From JAHRVQ01 sp963976815 (GTDB taxonomy: Bacteria > Pseudomonadota > Gammaproteobacteria > Pseudomonadales > Azotimanducaceae): a stretch of DNA of 64,000 nucleotides. Each line of letters starts with the position of its first letter. Within the stretch, counting starts at the first letter, position 1. The notes beneath the pieces are model-generated. The model did not search any database. It was not told the origin of the DNA and worked only from the letters and a program-made list of their open reading frames with translations. The position numbers were made by a program, and so were the translations under genes. The stretch spans positions 1 through 64,000 of the forward strand of contig CAXBLU010000004.1 of the NCBI GenBank assembly GCA_963976815.1, written 5' to 3'. Shown piece after piece: positions 1-8,290 of this stretch.

Positions 1-104
1 TTATTGAATAGCCTTATTGAATAGCCTTATTGAATAGCCTTATTGAATAGCCTTATTGAATAGCCTTACTAAATTGCCCTATTAAATAGACCTGTTGAAT
101 AGTT
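1..104. repeat. 13-bp tandem repeat array (8 units, runs off left edge)
   Basis: Five perfect copies of TTATTGAATAGCC occupy 1-65. Three degenerate copies follow at 66-78, 79-91 and 92-104. The perfect copies lie toward the window edge, so the array probably continues to the left. It stops 14 bp before the astA stop codon. No replication gene or other iteron signature is nearby, so this looks like slippage-generated intergenic DNA. Confidence 0.9.
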
Positions 105-118
105 ATAACTTAAATCGC

Positions 119-1168
119 TTAGGTAACCTTGGCTGGGATTCCAACAACCCTATCCCCTGCCGTTACCTGGAGCGCTTGCCGCGTAGAGGCTCCAAGCAAG
201 ATGGTGCTATCTTGACAACAGGCGTCACTAAATACGATCCGAAGGTTCTCTAAACGATCATTCGCCAGGAGCATTTTTTCGACATCTGTGTCTGTATTTG
301 TTCCCGCATCCATTTCCACATCCAATCCGGTATGCGATGCCGAAACTTTAAATGTGACCGCCCGTTGAACACTGCGAATCTGCTCAATCGTCGCCCGTAC
401 TAGAGGCCCACCGTCAAAAACATCAATCAGATTCTCGTATTGAAAACCTTCCTCCAACAATAACTCCATGGCGCGGCGAGTTGAATCATGGGGCTTGCCC
501 ATAACGGATTCCGCTGATGCCGGTAAAAGGTTTGAATAGATAGGATATTTTGGCATGAGCTCGGTAATAAACTGATTGGACCCGGTTCCACATAGTCGGT
601 CCGCCTCGGCATAGGGCATTTGAAAAAATTTGGCGCCTAAGGCTTCCCAGAAAGGACTCACCCCATTCTCATCAAACCAACCCCGCAATTCTGCAATCAC
701 ATCCGGAGCAAAACGCTCGGGGTATTGCGCCATCAACAAATACCGGCTGCGAGATAACCAATGTCCGTTGCCCCGATATTCTGGATCCAAAAACAATGTG
801 CCAACCTCAGAACAGTCGGTGTAGTCATTGGTCAGGTGTAAAAGATTGCTGCGAACTTCCTTATTAATGGAGTGGGAGTAGTGGGTCACAGACATGATGC
901 GATAGGCATAAAATGCTTGCCGACTGCCGGTTCGCGCATAGACCGCGGAGGTGCCGACTACCCGTCCTTTTTTGGTGTCCTCCATCACCATCAGAAAGTA
1001 GTCGTTCGGGTCCGGCTGCGATCGAGCAAAGGATAATATCGCTGACTCAATATTGGCCATCAGTGCTTGTCGATCCTGGGGGAGTGACGTCATGCCCTCC
1101 CCGGCAATCGACGCGAGTCGTGCAAGATCGTCCACATCCCCCATTGCCACGGGTCGCATCAATAACAT
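119..1168 (-). CDS. astA: Arginine N-succinyltransferase AstA
   Basis: AstA transfers succinyl from succinyl-CoA to the alpha-amino group of arginine, the first step of the arginine succinyltransferase (AST) catabolic pathway. The 349-residue protein has the usual family length (about 340). It shows the N-terminal LLMRPV...GDVDDLARLA segment, a central YRGNGHWLSRSRYLL block and the SPFWEALGAKFF and FDGGPL motifs of AstA. I place the start at the ATG at 1168 because MLLMRPV matches the family N-terminus and AGGA lies 9 nt upstream. A longer TTG-started frame reaching 1204 lacks such support. The gene is divergent from a class III aminotransferase. Other ast genes, if present, would lie beyond the left edge. 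Confidence 0.93.
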   Translation of the reverse strand: MLLMRPVAMGDVDDLARLASIAGEGMTSLPQDRQALMANIESAILSFARSQPDPNDYFLMVMEDTKKGRVVGTSAVYARTGSRQAFYAYRIMSVTHYSHSINKEVRSNLLHLTNDYTDCSEVGTLFLDPEYRGNGHWLSRSRYLLMAQYPERFAPDVIAELRGWFDENGVSPFWEALGAKFFQMPYAEADRLCGTGSNQFITELMPKYPIYSNLLPASAESVMGKPHDSTRRAMELLLEEGFQYENLIDVFDGGPLVRATIEQIRSVQRAVTFKVSASHTGLDVEMDAGTNTDTDVEKMLLANDRLENLRIVFSDACCQDSTILLGASTRQALQVTAGDRVVGIPAKVT

Positions 1169-1225
1169 TGAGTGTATTCCTACTATGTTATTGCCATTCT
1201 GCAATAGGTAGACTCATCCTTAAAG

Positions 1226-1239
1226 CACAACCGGTTGTG
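1226..1239. promoter_or_regulatory. Perfect 14-bp palindrome between astA and aminotransferase
   Basis: CACAACC|GGTTGTG is a perfect inverted repeat with no spacer. It lies in the 78-bp gap between the divergent astA and aminotransferase starts, ending 7 bp before the aminotransferase ATG. That position would cover its ribosome binding site. It is a candidate operator for a dimeric regulator; the regulator is unknown. Confidence 0.4.
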
Positions 1240-1246
1240 ATATCCC

Positions 1247-2638
1247 ATGGGCACCACTAACACCTCTCACAATGACAGACAGCTCCAGGCGTTAATCCAA
1301 CAGGACCCAGAAGTTTTATTACACCCTGCGTCCTCCATTACTCAATTGCTGGCGGATGGCCCCCAGATGATCACCCACGCTGAGGGTTGCCGAATCACGG
1401 ATGCTGATGGGCACTCGATGCTGGATGGGGTAGCGGGTCTCTGGTGTGTCAATGCGGGTTACGGTCGGACTGAAATCGCCAACGCGATGCAACAGGCTGC
1501 CGGCCAGTTGGGTTATTACCATAGCTTTGCCAATACCTCTAACCCCTGGCAGGTTGAACTCGCCGCAAAACTGATCGAACTGTCACCAAAACAATTGACC
1601 AAGGTTTTTTTCGGCAACTCCGGTAGTGACTGCAACGACACCCTCATTAAGATCGCCTGGCATTACCACTCGCTGCAGGGCAACACCAAAAAAATCAAAA
1701 TCATCTCCCGACAGCAGGCCTATCACGGCACATCCATCAGCACCGCCAGCCTGACGGGCTTACCGGCTTTCCATAAAGACTTTCCTATTCCATTGGATTT
1801 TGTTTTGCATACGGACTGCCCCCACTACTATTCCCAGTCATTCGAAAACGAAACTGAAGAAGCTTTTTGTGACCGACTGATCATGAATATCGAGAACCTG
1901 ATCAAGGGTGAGGGGGCTGACACCATTGCGGCATTTTTTGCAGAACCTATTCAGGGTGCAGGTGGCGTTGTCGTGCCACCGGATGACTACTTTCCAAGAC
2001 TTCGCAAACTGCTGACTGAACATAATATTCTGCTGGTTGCCGATGAAGTCATCACCGGTTACGGACGAACAGGAGAGTGGTTTGCATCGGACGCGATGGG
2101 TATCGAGCCTGACATGATGGCTTCTGCAAAAGGATTAACAAGTGGATATTTCCCAATGTCCGCTGCATTTATTAGCCAGGAAATATGGGAAGTGCTCAAG
2201 CTTGGTTCAGAGAAACTGGGGGCCTTCTCCCACGGCTATACCTATAGCGGCCACCCCGTTGGTGCCGCCGTTGCCCTCGCTAATCTAGACATTATGGAGC
2301 GGGAAGCGCTGATCCCCCGGGCGAAGGAGATGGGGAACTATTTGCATCAGCAATTACAGAGCCTACTGAATTTGCCACTAGTGGGAGAAGTTAGAGGCAA
2401 GGGCCTCATCGCTGCAGTTCAGATTGTTGCGGATAAAGGTCGACGTGAGCTCCATGATCCAGCCTTAAAGATACCCCACGGGATAGCCGCAACCATGCGG
2501 ACTAAGGGTGTCATCGTCAGGCCACTGCCCAGCATTGGCGCCCTGGCAATATCTCCGCCATTAACCATCAGCAAAGGGGAGATTGATGAGTTGGTTCAGG
2601 CGCTAACGGATAGCATCAGCGAGATGTCTTCCAGCTAA
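1247..2638 (+). CDS. Class III PLP-dependent aminotransferase (omega-amine/polyamine type)
   Basis: This is a fold-type I, subgroup III aminotransferase of 463 residues. These enzymes move an amino group from an omega-amino acid, polyamine or taurine to pyruvate or another keto acid. The cofactor signature LLVADEVITGYGRTGEW is followed by the PLP-binding lysine K295 in SAKGLTSGY; FFGNSGSDCNDT and QAYHG are also family motifs. The overall pattern is closest to putrescine/taurine:pyruvate aminotransferases, but the substrate cannot be read from sequence. The start is the ATG at 1247; no strong Shine-Dalgarno is visible. Its divergent pairing with astA suggests a role in arginine or polyamine breakdown (inference). 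Its stop overlaps the recJ stop by 4 bp in convergent orientation. Confidence 0.88.
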   Translation: MGTTNTSHNDRQLQALIQQDPEVLLHPASSITQLLADGPQMITHAEGCRITDADGHSMLDGVAGLWCVNAGYGRTEIANAMQQAAGQLGYYHSFANTSNPWQVELAAKLIELSPKQLTKVFFGNSGSDCNDTLIKIAWHYHSLQGNTKKIKIISRQQAYHGTSISTASLTGLPAFHKDFPIPLDFVLHTDCPHYYSQSFENETEEAFCDRLIMNIENLIKGEGADTIAAFFAEPIQGAGGVVVPPDDYFPRLRKLLTEHNILLVADEVITGYGRTGEWFASDAMGIEPDMMASAKGLTSGYFPMSAAFISQEIWEVLKLGSEKLGAFSHGYTYSGHPVGAAVALANLDIMEREALIPRAKEMGNYLHQQLQSLLNLPLVGEVRGKGLIAAVQIVADKGRRELHDPALKIPHGIAATMRTKGVIVRPLPSIGALAISPPLTISKGEIDELVQALTDSISEMSSS

Positions 2639-4341
2639 GATTTGATGCCACTAATATCCAGGCAGTCCACGACAATTTGTGGGCTTTCCTGGCCGCGGTA
2701 TTCGTTCACACCAACTCGGTAGGCCATCCTGCGTATCCGCCCCTCGACTGTGCGATCGTGACCAAATGCAATAGCATCAATCAACTCCTCCCGCTCAACG
2801 GGTCGCACCCGCATCTTAAGGTGTCGACCACCAACAATTCGCTGGGAGATGATTTCAAATTCGCCATCGAACATTGGCTCAGGAAACCCCTGACCCCAGG
2901 GACAGGCCAACCCCAAATTGCGACCTAATTCAACCGTTAGCGGCTCCTGCAATTCACCATCGGTAGTAATTGCAGCGGTCAACTCCTCCTCCGTTAACCA
3001 GCGTTTTGCGACTTTATCAAAAGCACTGCGAAATTTTTCCAGATCACGAATATTCAGGGTAAGGCCTGCCGCCATTGCATGGCCGCCAAACTTCTCTAGC
3101 ATGCCAGGGTACATCGAGGCGATTTCTGCAAAGGCATCTCTGATGTGCAAACCTTGAATGGAGCGAGCTGAACCTTTTAATTCCGTCTCCGACACCTTGG
3201 CAAAAGCCACCACAGGCCGATGTAATCTGTCTTTGATACGAGACGCGACAATTCCCACTACCCCCTGGTGCCAGGACGCATCAAAAAGCGTGATACCCAC
3301 CTGTGCCGATTCTTCCACCGAGGTATTTTGCAGAATTTGCAGGGCCTGCTGCTTCATTTCATTTTCAATTTCCCGGCGTTCCGCATTGAGACTATCCAAT
3401 TGAGCCGCCAAATCTGCCGCTGTCGATTCATTTTCGGTTAGCAAACATTCAATCCCAAGGGAGATATCCTCAAGGCGACCGGCTGCGTTTAATCTTGGTG
3501 CAACAAAAAACGCCAGATCCTGGGATGTCACAACTTCAGTCCTGTGCCCCGACAGATGAAGCAGTGCTTTGATTCCAGCCCGACATTTGCCCGCCCGAAT
3601 ACGCCGCAATCCTTCATTCACCAATATACGATTGTTGTGATCCAGGGGCACCACATCAGCAATTGTGCCAAGGGCAACCAAATCCAAATATTCCGCCAGG
3701 ACCGGCATTGTCCGTTCCCGGAACCAATCGGTATCTACAAGGTTTTGGCGGACCGCAGACAAAAGATAAAAAGCGACACCGACACCGGCCAGGTTTTTGC
3801 TTTTAAACCCGCAACCTGGTTGATTAGGATTCACAATCGCGTCAGCCTCGGGTAATTGTTCAGGCGCAAGGTGGTGGTCAGTAATCAGGGTTTGGATGCC
3901 AAGTGATCGGGCGTGGGCGACACCCTCAACGCTGGAAATGCCGTTATCCACGGTAATAATCAAATCCGGCTGGCGGGCCGTCGCCACGTCTACGATTTCC
4001 GGGGTTAAGCCATAACCAAACTCAAAACGATTAGGCACTAGATAGTCGACCGAAGCTGCCCCCAGTGCACGTAGACCATGCACCATCAATACACAGCTGG
4101 TGGCGCCATCCGCGTCAAAATCACCGAGGATCAATATTCGCTTTGCAGCGCGGATGGTGCTTCCAACTAGTTCAGCCGCCTCGTGGATGCCCTTGAGATC
4201 TGTAGGGGGTAGTAGTTGTTTGAGCGTCAGGTCCATTTCCGAGGCGGACTTAATACCTCGCCCCCCATACAAGCGAGACATCAATGGTGAGACACCATCC
4301 AGGGTTTGAGAAGTCGGCCGGCGCCGGATCTCCTTAGCCAT
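2635..4341 (-). CDS. recJ: Single-stranded-DNA-specific 5'-3' exonuclease RecJ
   Basis: RecJ degrades single-stranded DNA 5' to 3' in RecF-pathway recombination, mismatch repair and base excision repair. The 568-residue protein has the DHH phosphoesterase metal motifs: GDFDADG with D74, D76 and D78, VDNG at D132, and TDHH at 155-157. GTIADVVPL and the DHHA1 FGGHAMAAGL block follow, then the C-terminal OB-like domain. Length matches the family (about 570). It is the last gene of an apparent alaC-hom-recJ run: hom ends 27 bp upstream of its ATG. Confidence 0.96.
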   Translation of the reverse strand: MAKEIRRRPTSQTLDGVSPLMSRLYGGRGIKSASEMDLTLKQLLPPTDLKGIHEAAELVGSTIRAAKRILILGDFDADGATSCVLMVHGLRALGAASVDYLVPNRFEFGYGLTPEIVDVATARQPDLIITVDNGISSVEGVAHARSLGIQTLITDHHLAPEQLPEADAIVNPNQPGCGFKSKNLAGVGVAFYLLSAVRQNLVDTDWFRERTMPVLAEYLDLVALGTIADVVPLDHNNRILVNEGLRRIRAGKCRAGIKALLHLSGHRTEVVTSQDLAFFVAPRLNAAGRLEDISLGIECLLTENESTAADLAAQLDSLNAERREIENEMKQQALQILQNTSVEESAQVGITLFDASWHQGVVGIVASRIKDRLHRPVVAFAKVSETELKGSARSIQGLHIRDAFAEIASMYPGMLEKFGGHAMAAGLTLNIRDLEKFRSAFDKVAKRWLTEEELTAAITTDGELQEPLTVELGRNLGLACPWGQGFPEPMFDGEFEIISQRIVGGRHLKMRVRPVEREELIDAIAFGHDRTVEGRIRRMAYRVGVNEYRGQESPQIVVDCLDISGIKS

Positions 4342-4368
4342 TAATAGTTAGTCACGAACAGTTAGCCA

Positions 4369-5649
4369 CTAAATATTCTCAACGCGGATGCGTGCCACCT
4401 TACCTTTGATTTGTTCCATCGCCTCAATTTCAGCAATAGCAGCATTCAGGTTTTGCTCCTGTACATCATTGGTCACAATCACAATGGGCACTTCACCATC
4501 ACGGACATCTTTTTGGATCAGTGATTCAATACTGATATTACCCTGGCTTAAAATGGTCGACACCCGCGCCATGACGCCCGGGACGTCTATGACCCTGAGC
4601 CGTAAGTAATAGGCAGAAACGATGTCGTCCATAGCCAACATTGGCAAAGCCGAAATCTGATCTAACTGATACCCAAGGCCGGAGGTTGTATTACCCTGGA
4701 CAATATCAATCACATCCGTCAGCACCGACGATGCCGTCGGACCTGCGCCCGCACCTGCGCCCACATACATCGTTTCACCGGCTGCATCACTGCCCACCAG
4801 TACAGCGTTCATTACGCCGTTGACCTGAGCTAACATCGCAGTCTTTTTGATTAAGGTAGGATGAACCCTCAGCTCGATGCCAGAATCCGTTTTGCGGGTA
4901 ATACCAAGATGCTTAATTCTGTAGCCAAGTTCCGCTGCATATTTGATGTCCGCAGAAGTGATTGCGGAAATACCCTCGGTATACATGGCAGAAAAATTGA
5001 GTGGGACACCAAAGGCCATTGAAGACAGAATTGTCAACTTGTGGGCAGCATCAATACCTTCCACATCAAAGGTTGGATCTGCTTCGGCATAACCTAACTT
5101 CTGGGCTTCCACCAACACCTCTGAAAAGTCGCGATTTCCCGCCTGTTCCATTTCCGTCAGAATATAATTGGTTGTGCCATTAATGATGCCTGCAACAAAT
5201 AGGTTCTGGTTACCGGCGAGGCCTTCGGTTAAGGCTTTTACAATAGGGATGCCGCCAGCAATGGCTGCTTCAAATCGCAAGCAGACATTATTGTCTGAAG
5301 CTCTTTGCATTAACTCCGTACCATGCAGAGCAATGAGTGCTTTGTTAGCAGTGACAACATGCTTGCCGTTGTCGATCGCCTGCTCCACTAAATCTCTTGC
5401 GGTGTCAGTGCCGCCCATAAGTTCAAGGACTACCTCAACTTCCGGATCCTGCACCACGGCAAATACATCACGACTCACTTTGGTTTGGGACACATCGCAA
5501 TCCGGATTGTCTCGACGACTACCGACGTGGCTGACTCGAAGTTGAACCCCAGTTTTTCTGGCTATCTCGTCGCCATTTTTTAAAATGAGATTGAAGGTGC
5601 CACCACCTACAGTCCCAAGGCCACAAATGCCTATTGCTACTTCCCGCAC
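4369..5649 (-). CDS. hom: Homoserine dehydrogenase
   Basis: Reduces aspartate semialdehyde to homoserine, the branch point to threonine and methionine. The 426-residue protein has an N-terminal Rossmann motif GICGLGTVGGG, the TANKALI segment, the NGTTNYIL and GYAEADPTFDVEG catalytic-domain blocks, and a C-terminal regulatory ACT domain beginning near VPGVMARVSTIL. The start is GTG at 5649: AGGGG lies 8 nt upstream and the product then has the family's normal length. A longer frame reaching 5757 would overlap alaC and is unlikely. It follows alaC by 31 bp, so the two are probably cotranscribed. The ACT domain suggests threonine feedback, as in single-domain homologues. Confidence 0.95.
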   Translation of the reverse strand: MREVAIGICGLGTVGGGTFNLILKNGDEIARKTGVQLRVSHVGSRRDNPDCDVSQTKVSRDVFAVVQDPEVEVVLELMGGTDTARDLVEQAIDNGKHVVTANKALIALHGTELMQRASDNNVCLRFEAAIAGGIPIVKALTEGLAGNQNLFVAGIINGTTNYILTEMEQAGNRDFSEVLVEAQKLGYAEADPTFDVEGIDAAHKLTILSSMAFGVPLNFSAMYTEGISAITSADIKYAAELGYRIKHLGITRKTDSGIELRVHPTLIKKTAMLAQVNGVMNAVLVGSDAAGETMYVGAGAGAGPTASSVLTDVIDIVQGNTTSGLGYQLDQISALPMLAMDDIVSAYYLRLRVIDVPGVMARVSTILSQGNISIESLIQKDVRDGEVPIVIVTNDVQEQNLNAAIAEIEAMEQIKGKVARIRVENI

Positions 5650-5680
5650 CTCAATTCCCCTAGGTTCAGTTTTTGTCGTT

Positions 5681-6868
5681 TCAGTTGTTTTGACTGGCGT
5701 TCTTAAACATCTGTTTAATGCCACGAATCGCCTGGCGGGTGCGATGTTCATTTTCAATCAGCGAAAATCGCACATGGTCATCGCCATACTGACCAAAACC
5801 AATACCTGGAGACACCGCAACCTTGGCTTCCTGCAATAGAAACTTACTGAATTCTAATGAACCCATATGTTGAAACTGCTCGGGAATTTTTGCCCAGAGG
5901 AACATGGTGGCTTTGGGTTTCTCTACGGGCCAACCGGCAGCATTTAGTCCATCACACAGGACATCCCGACGGCGTTTATATCGATCCACAATCTCCGTCA
6001 CACAACTTTGATCACCTTCTAATGCAGCAATGGCGGCAACCTGAACCGGCGTAAACATACCGTAATCAAGGTAAGACTTGATTCGCGCCAGGGCCCCCAC
6101 CAGCGTCGGATTGCCCACGCAAAAACCAATGCGCCAACCGGGCATGTTATAACTCTTCGACATGGTGAAAAATTCCACCGCTATATCTTTAGCCCCAGGC
6201 ACCTGCAGAATCGAAGGTACCTTGTAACCGTCAAAGACAATATCCGCATAGGCCAGATCCTGGACTACCCAGATGTTATGTTCTTTGGCAATCGCAACAA
6301 CCTTCTCAAAGAACTCCAACTCCACACACTGGGTGGTTGGATTGCTAGGAAAGTTAATCACCAACACCTTCGGCTTTGGCCAGGTATTGTTAATGGCTAA
6401 CTCAAGCTCAGCAAAAAAGTCACCGTCCTTGGTAATCGGTACGTGCCGGACATCAGCGTCGGCAATCACAAAACCATAGGGGTGAACGGGATAAGATGGA
6501 TTAGGCACAAGTACCGTATCACCTGGCCCCAATATCGCCATTGCCAGATGCGCAATACCCTCTTTTGAACCCAGGGTCACAATGGCTTCAGTTTCCGGGT
6601 CGACATCCACATCAAATCGATCTTTGTACCAGTTACTAATTGCCCTACGTAGTCTTGGAATACCTTTGGACTGAGAGTAACGGTGGGTATCACCGCGTTG
6701 TACGGTTTCGATCAGTTTATCAACTATATGCTTTGGTGTTTCTTGATCGGGATTACCCATACCAAAATCGATGATGTCCTCGCCACGGCCACGGGCCTCC
6801 TTCTTCAGCGCATCTGTAATGCTAAAGATATAGGGTGGTAGGCGTTTAATTCTGGGAAAATCATCCAT
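5681..6868 (-). CDS. alaC: Alanine transaminase AlaC-type (fold-type I aminotransferase)
   Basis: A 395-residue class I/II aminotransferase close to AlaC, which forms alanine from pyruvate with glutamate as donor. The N-terminus (RIKRLPPYIFSITDALK) and the FGMGNPDQ, HRYSQSKGIPRLR and NPSYPVHPYGF blocks are diagnostic of this family. The PLP lysine is in TMSKSYNMPGWR, near residue 236. Its place directly upstream of hom is common in gammaproteobacteria. Two palindromes at 6981-7013 lie in its upstream region. Confidence 0.92.
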   Translation of the reverse strand: MDDFPRIKRLPPYIFSITDALKKEARGRGEDIIDFGMGNPDQETPKHIVDKLIETVQRGDTHRYSQSKGIPRLRRAISNWYKDRFDVDVDPETEAIVTLGSKEGIAHLAMAILGPGDTVLVPNPSYPVHPYGFVIADADVRHVPITKDGDFFAELELAINNTWPKPKVLVINFPSNPTTQCVELEFFEKVVAIAKEHNIWVVQDLAYADIVFDGYKVPSILQVPGAKDIAVEFFTMSKSYNMPGWRIGFCVGNPTLVGALARIKSYLDYGMFTPVQVAAIAALEGDQSCVTEIVDRYKRRRDVLCDGLNAAGWPVEKPKATMFLWAKIPEQFQHMGSLEFSKFLLQEAKVAVSPGIGFGQYGDDHVRFSLIENEHRTRQAIRGIKQMFKNASQNN

Positions 6869-6980
6869 TTGCTTGATCCAACAATTGCGCGGTTTTAGGG
6901 CCTGATTAGCGAGCCGGCAATAGTACGGAATTTTCGCAAGGGTTGCTATGAGGACTCGTCACTACACGTCAGTCGGTCAG

Positions 6981-7013
6981 CTGATCATGATCAGTCTATG
7001 CCCGGTGACCGGG
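6981..7013. promoter_or_regulatory. Two adjacent palindromes upstream of alaC
   Basis: CTGATCA|TGATCAG (6981-6994) is a perfect 14-bp palindrome. CCCGGT-G-ACCGGG (7001-7013) is a 6-1-6 inverted repeat. Both lie in the 165-bp gap between the chemoreceptor stop and the alaC start. No U-tract follows on either strand, so they are not an obvious intrinsic terminator. An operator for the alaC-hom operon is possible but unproven. Confidence 0.3.
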
Positions 7014-7033
7014 ACTGCATCATGTTTGGCGTG

Positions 7034-8125
7034 CTACATCTTCTCCGAAATATCAGAAAGCCGAAGCATCACGTCGACGCTCGCTCTCTCCATATTATCA
7101 AGGTGTCGGCAGGCGTCATCGGGATTGCCTGCGGACATTGCCTCAAGGGCTAGCTTGCCACTCTTGTGGACCTCCATATGGGGTGCTTCCAGGGCAGCGT
7201 AGCCAGGCAAAGCGGAATACTTCGTTTTACCTTCACCTTCATAAAACCATTTACCCAGCCGGCAATCGATATGGTCAGAAAAATCCTTCTGTGTTTGCTC
7301 CGATAATCCGCGCATCACCTTGTAAACGTCCAACTTCCAGACGATATGGTCCAATTTTGCCGTGCGAATAAACGCGGTATTCGATGAATCGATAATTACG
7401 TCATACATTTGCTGGGACAGCTCAACCACCGCCTGGGTTTCTGACTGAATATTTTCAGCAGCATCACGAACGTCGACACTTTTGCCGTTCACCGAATCGA
7501 TACCATGGACAATCAGGTCCATACCACGGTTTATTTTTGTGATCAGCGTTGCAATCTCCTGGGATGCTTCGGCTGAGCGTTGGGCGAGAGCCCGCACTTC
7601 GTCTGCTACTACAGCAAAACCGCGACCTTGCTCACCCGCCCGGGCGGCTTCAATGGCCGCATTAAGCGCTAATAGGTTGGTCTGTTCGGAAATGCCTTGA
7701 ATGATGGTAATAAAGTTATTAATGCCCGTTGTATTCTCTTTCAAGGAAACCAGAGAATCCGCAACCCCCGCCGTCTCAGTGTTGATCTCTGCGGTTGCGC
7801 CGACGGTAGACTTCAAAATACCGGTAATGTGCTCAACGATTGAGGAGGTTTTCTTAAATTCTTCACGATGCTGCACCAGATATCCTGCAGCGTTCGCCGC
7901 TTCAAGACGGACGCCATCCACCATATCCGTAGTGCTCGCCCATAGGGCATCAACCCTGCTGTCGTGATTGTCCTCCAGAGATTCTTTGTTGGAGTGTTGT
8001 TCCAGCACCACGCGCTTGGCTTCGGCAGCTTGGAGTTGCGCCTGAAGAGCCGCAATCTCTGTGGTCTGGTCGGAACAGGTTCTCTCAAGTTCGATCAGTT
8101 TGTCTTTATGCTTGCCAAATATCAT
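7034..8125 (-). CDS. Soluble methyl-accepting chemotaxis protein with C-terminal CZB zinc-binding domain
   Basis: A 363-residue cytoplasmic chemoreceptor. It has no signal peptide or membrane segment. It begins with a coiled coil (about residues 8-50, Glu/Gln/Leu/Ala-rich), followed by the signalling hairpin tip EAARAGEQGRGFAVVADEVRA that contacts CheA/CheW. The C-terminal third is a chemoreceptor zinc-binding (CZB) domain with a His near DHIVWK, CRLGKWFYEGEG, a His in MEVHKSG and a His in CRHLDNME, fitting the conserved three-His-one-Cys zinc site. CZB receptors respond to zinc or to oxidants such as hypochlorous acid. No other chemotaxis gene is in the window. Confidence 0.93.
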   Translation of the reverse strand: MIFGKHKDKLIELERTCSDQTTEIAALQAQLQAAEAKRVVLEQHSNKESLEDNHDSRVDALWASTTDMVDGVRLEAANAAGYLVQHREEFKKTSSIVEHITGILKSTVGATAEINTETAGVADSLVSLKENTTGINNFITIIQGISEQTNLLALNAAIEAARAGEQGRGFAVVADEVRALAQRSAEASQEIATLITKINRGMDLIVHGIDSVNGKSVDVRDAAENIQSETQAVVELSQQMYDVIIDSSNTAFIRTAKLDHIVWKLDVYKVMRGLSEQTQKDFSDHIDCRLGKWFYEGEGKTKYSALPGYAALEAPHMEVHKSGKLALEAMSAGNPDDACRHLDNMERASVDVMLRLSDISEKM

Positions 8126-8237
8126 GGGTATGGGTCCTTCCGTTGCACCATTGAAGACGCGATAGATCGCAGGTTCTTATCTATTTCAAGATTGAGTATA
8201 GACGTAGAAAACGAAGCACGAAGGAGATGATGGACCT

Positions 8238-8272
8238 AAAAAAGCCACAACCACCCAAGAGTTTTGGGTAGC
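8238..8272 (-). terminator. Possible intrinsic terminator after the MFS gene
   Basis: Read on the minus strand, ACCCAA-AACTC-TTGGGT forms a 6-bp stem that can extend to 9 bp with G-T pairs. A run of six T follows after about ten bases. It lies just downstream of the MFS transporter stop. The gap before the T-run makes it a weak candidate. Confidence 0.3.
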
Positions 8273-8290
8273 CTAAGAGGCGATCGGAGG

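Noticed and set aside
1..104. Iterons of a replication origin
   Set aside because: No rep, parAB or dnaA gene and no DnaA boxes; the array sits just after astA.
913..1260. 115-codon plus-strand frame over astA
   Set aside because: It is antisense to a well-supported gene, has no homology I recognise, and has biased composition expected of a shadow frame.
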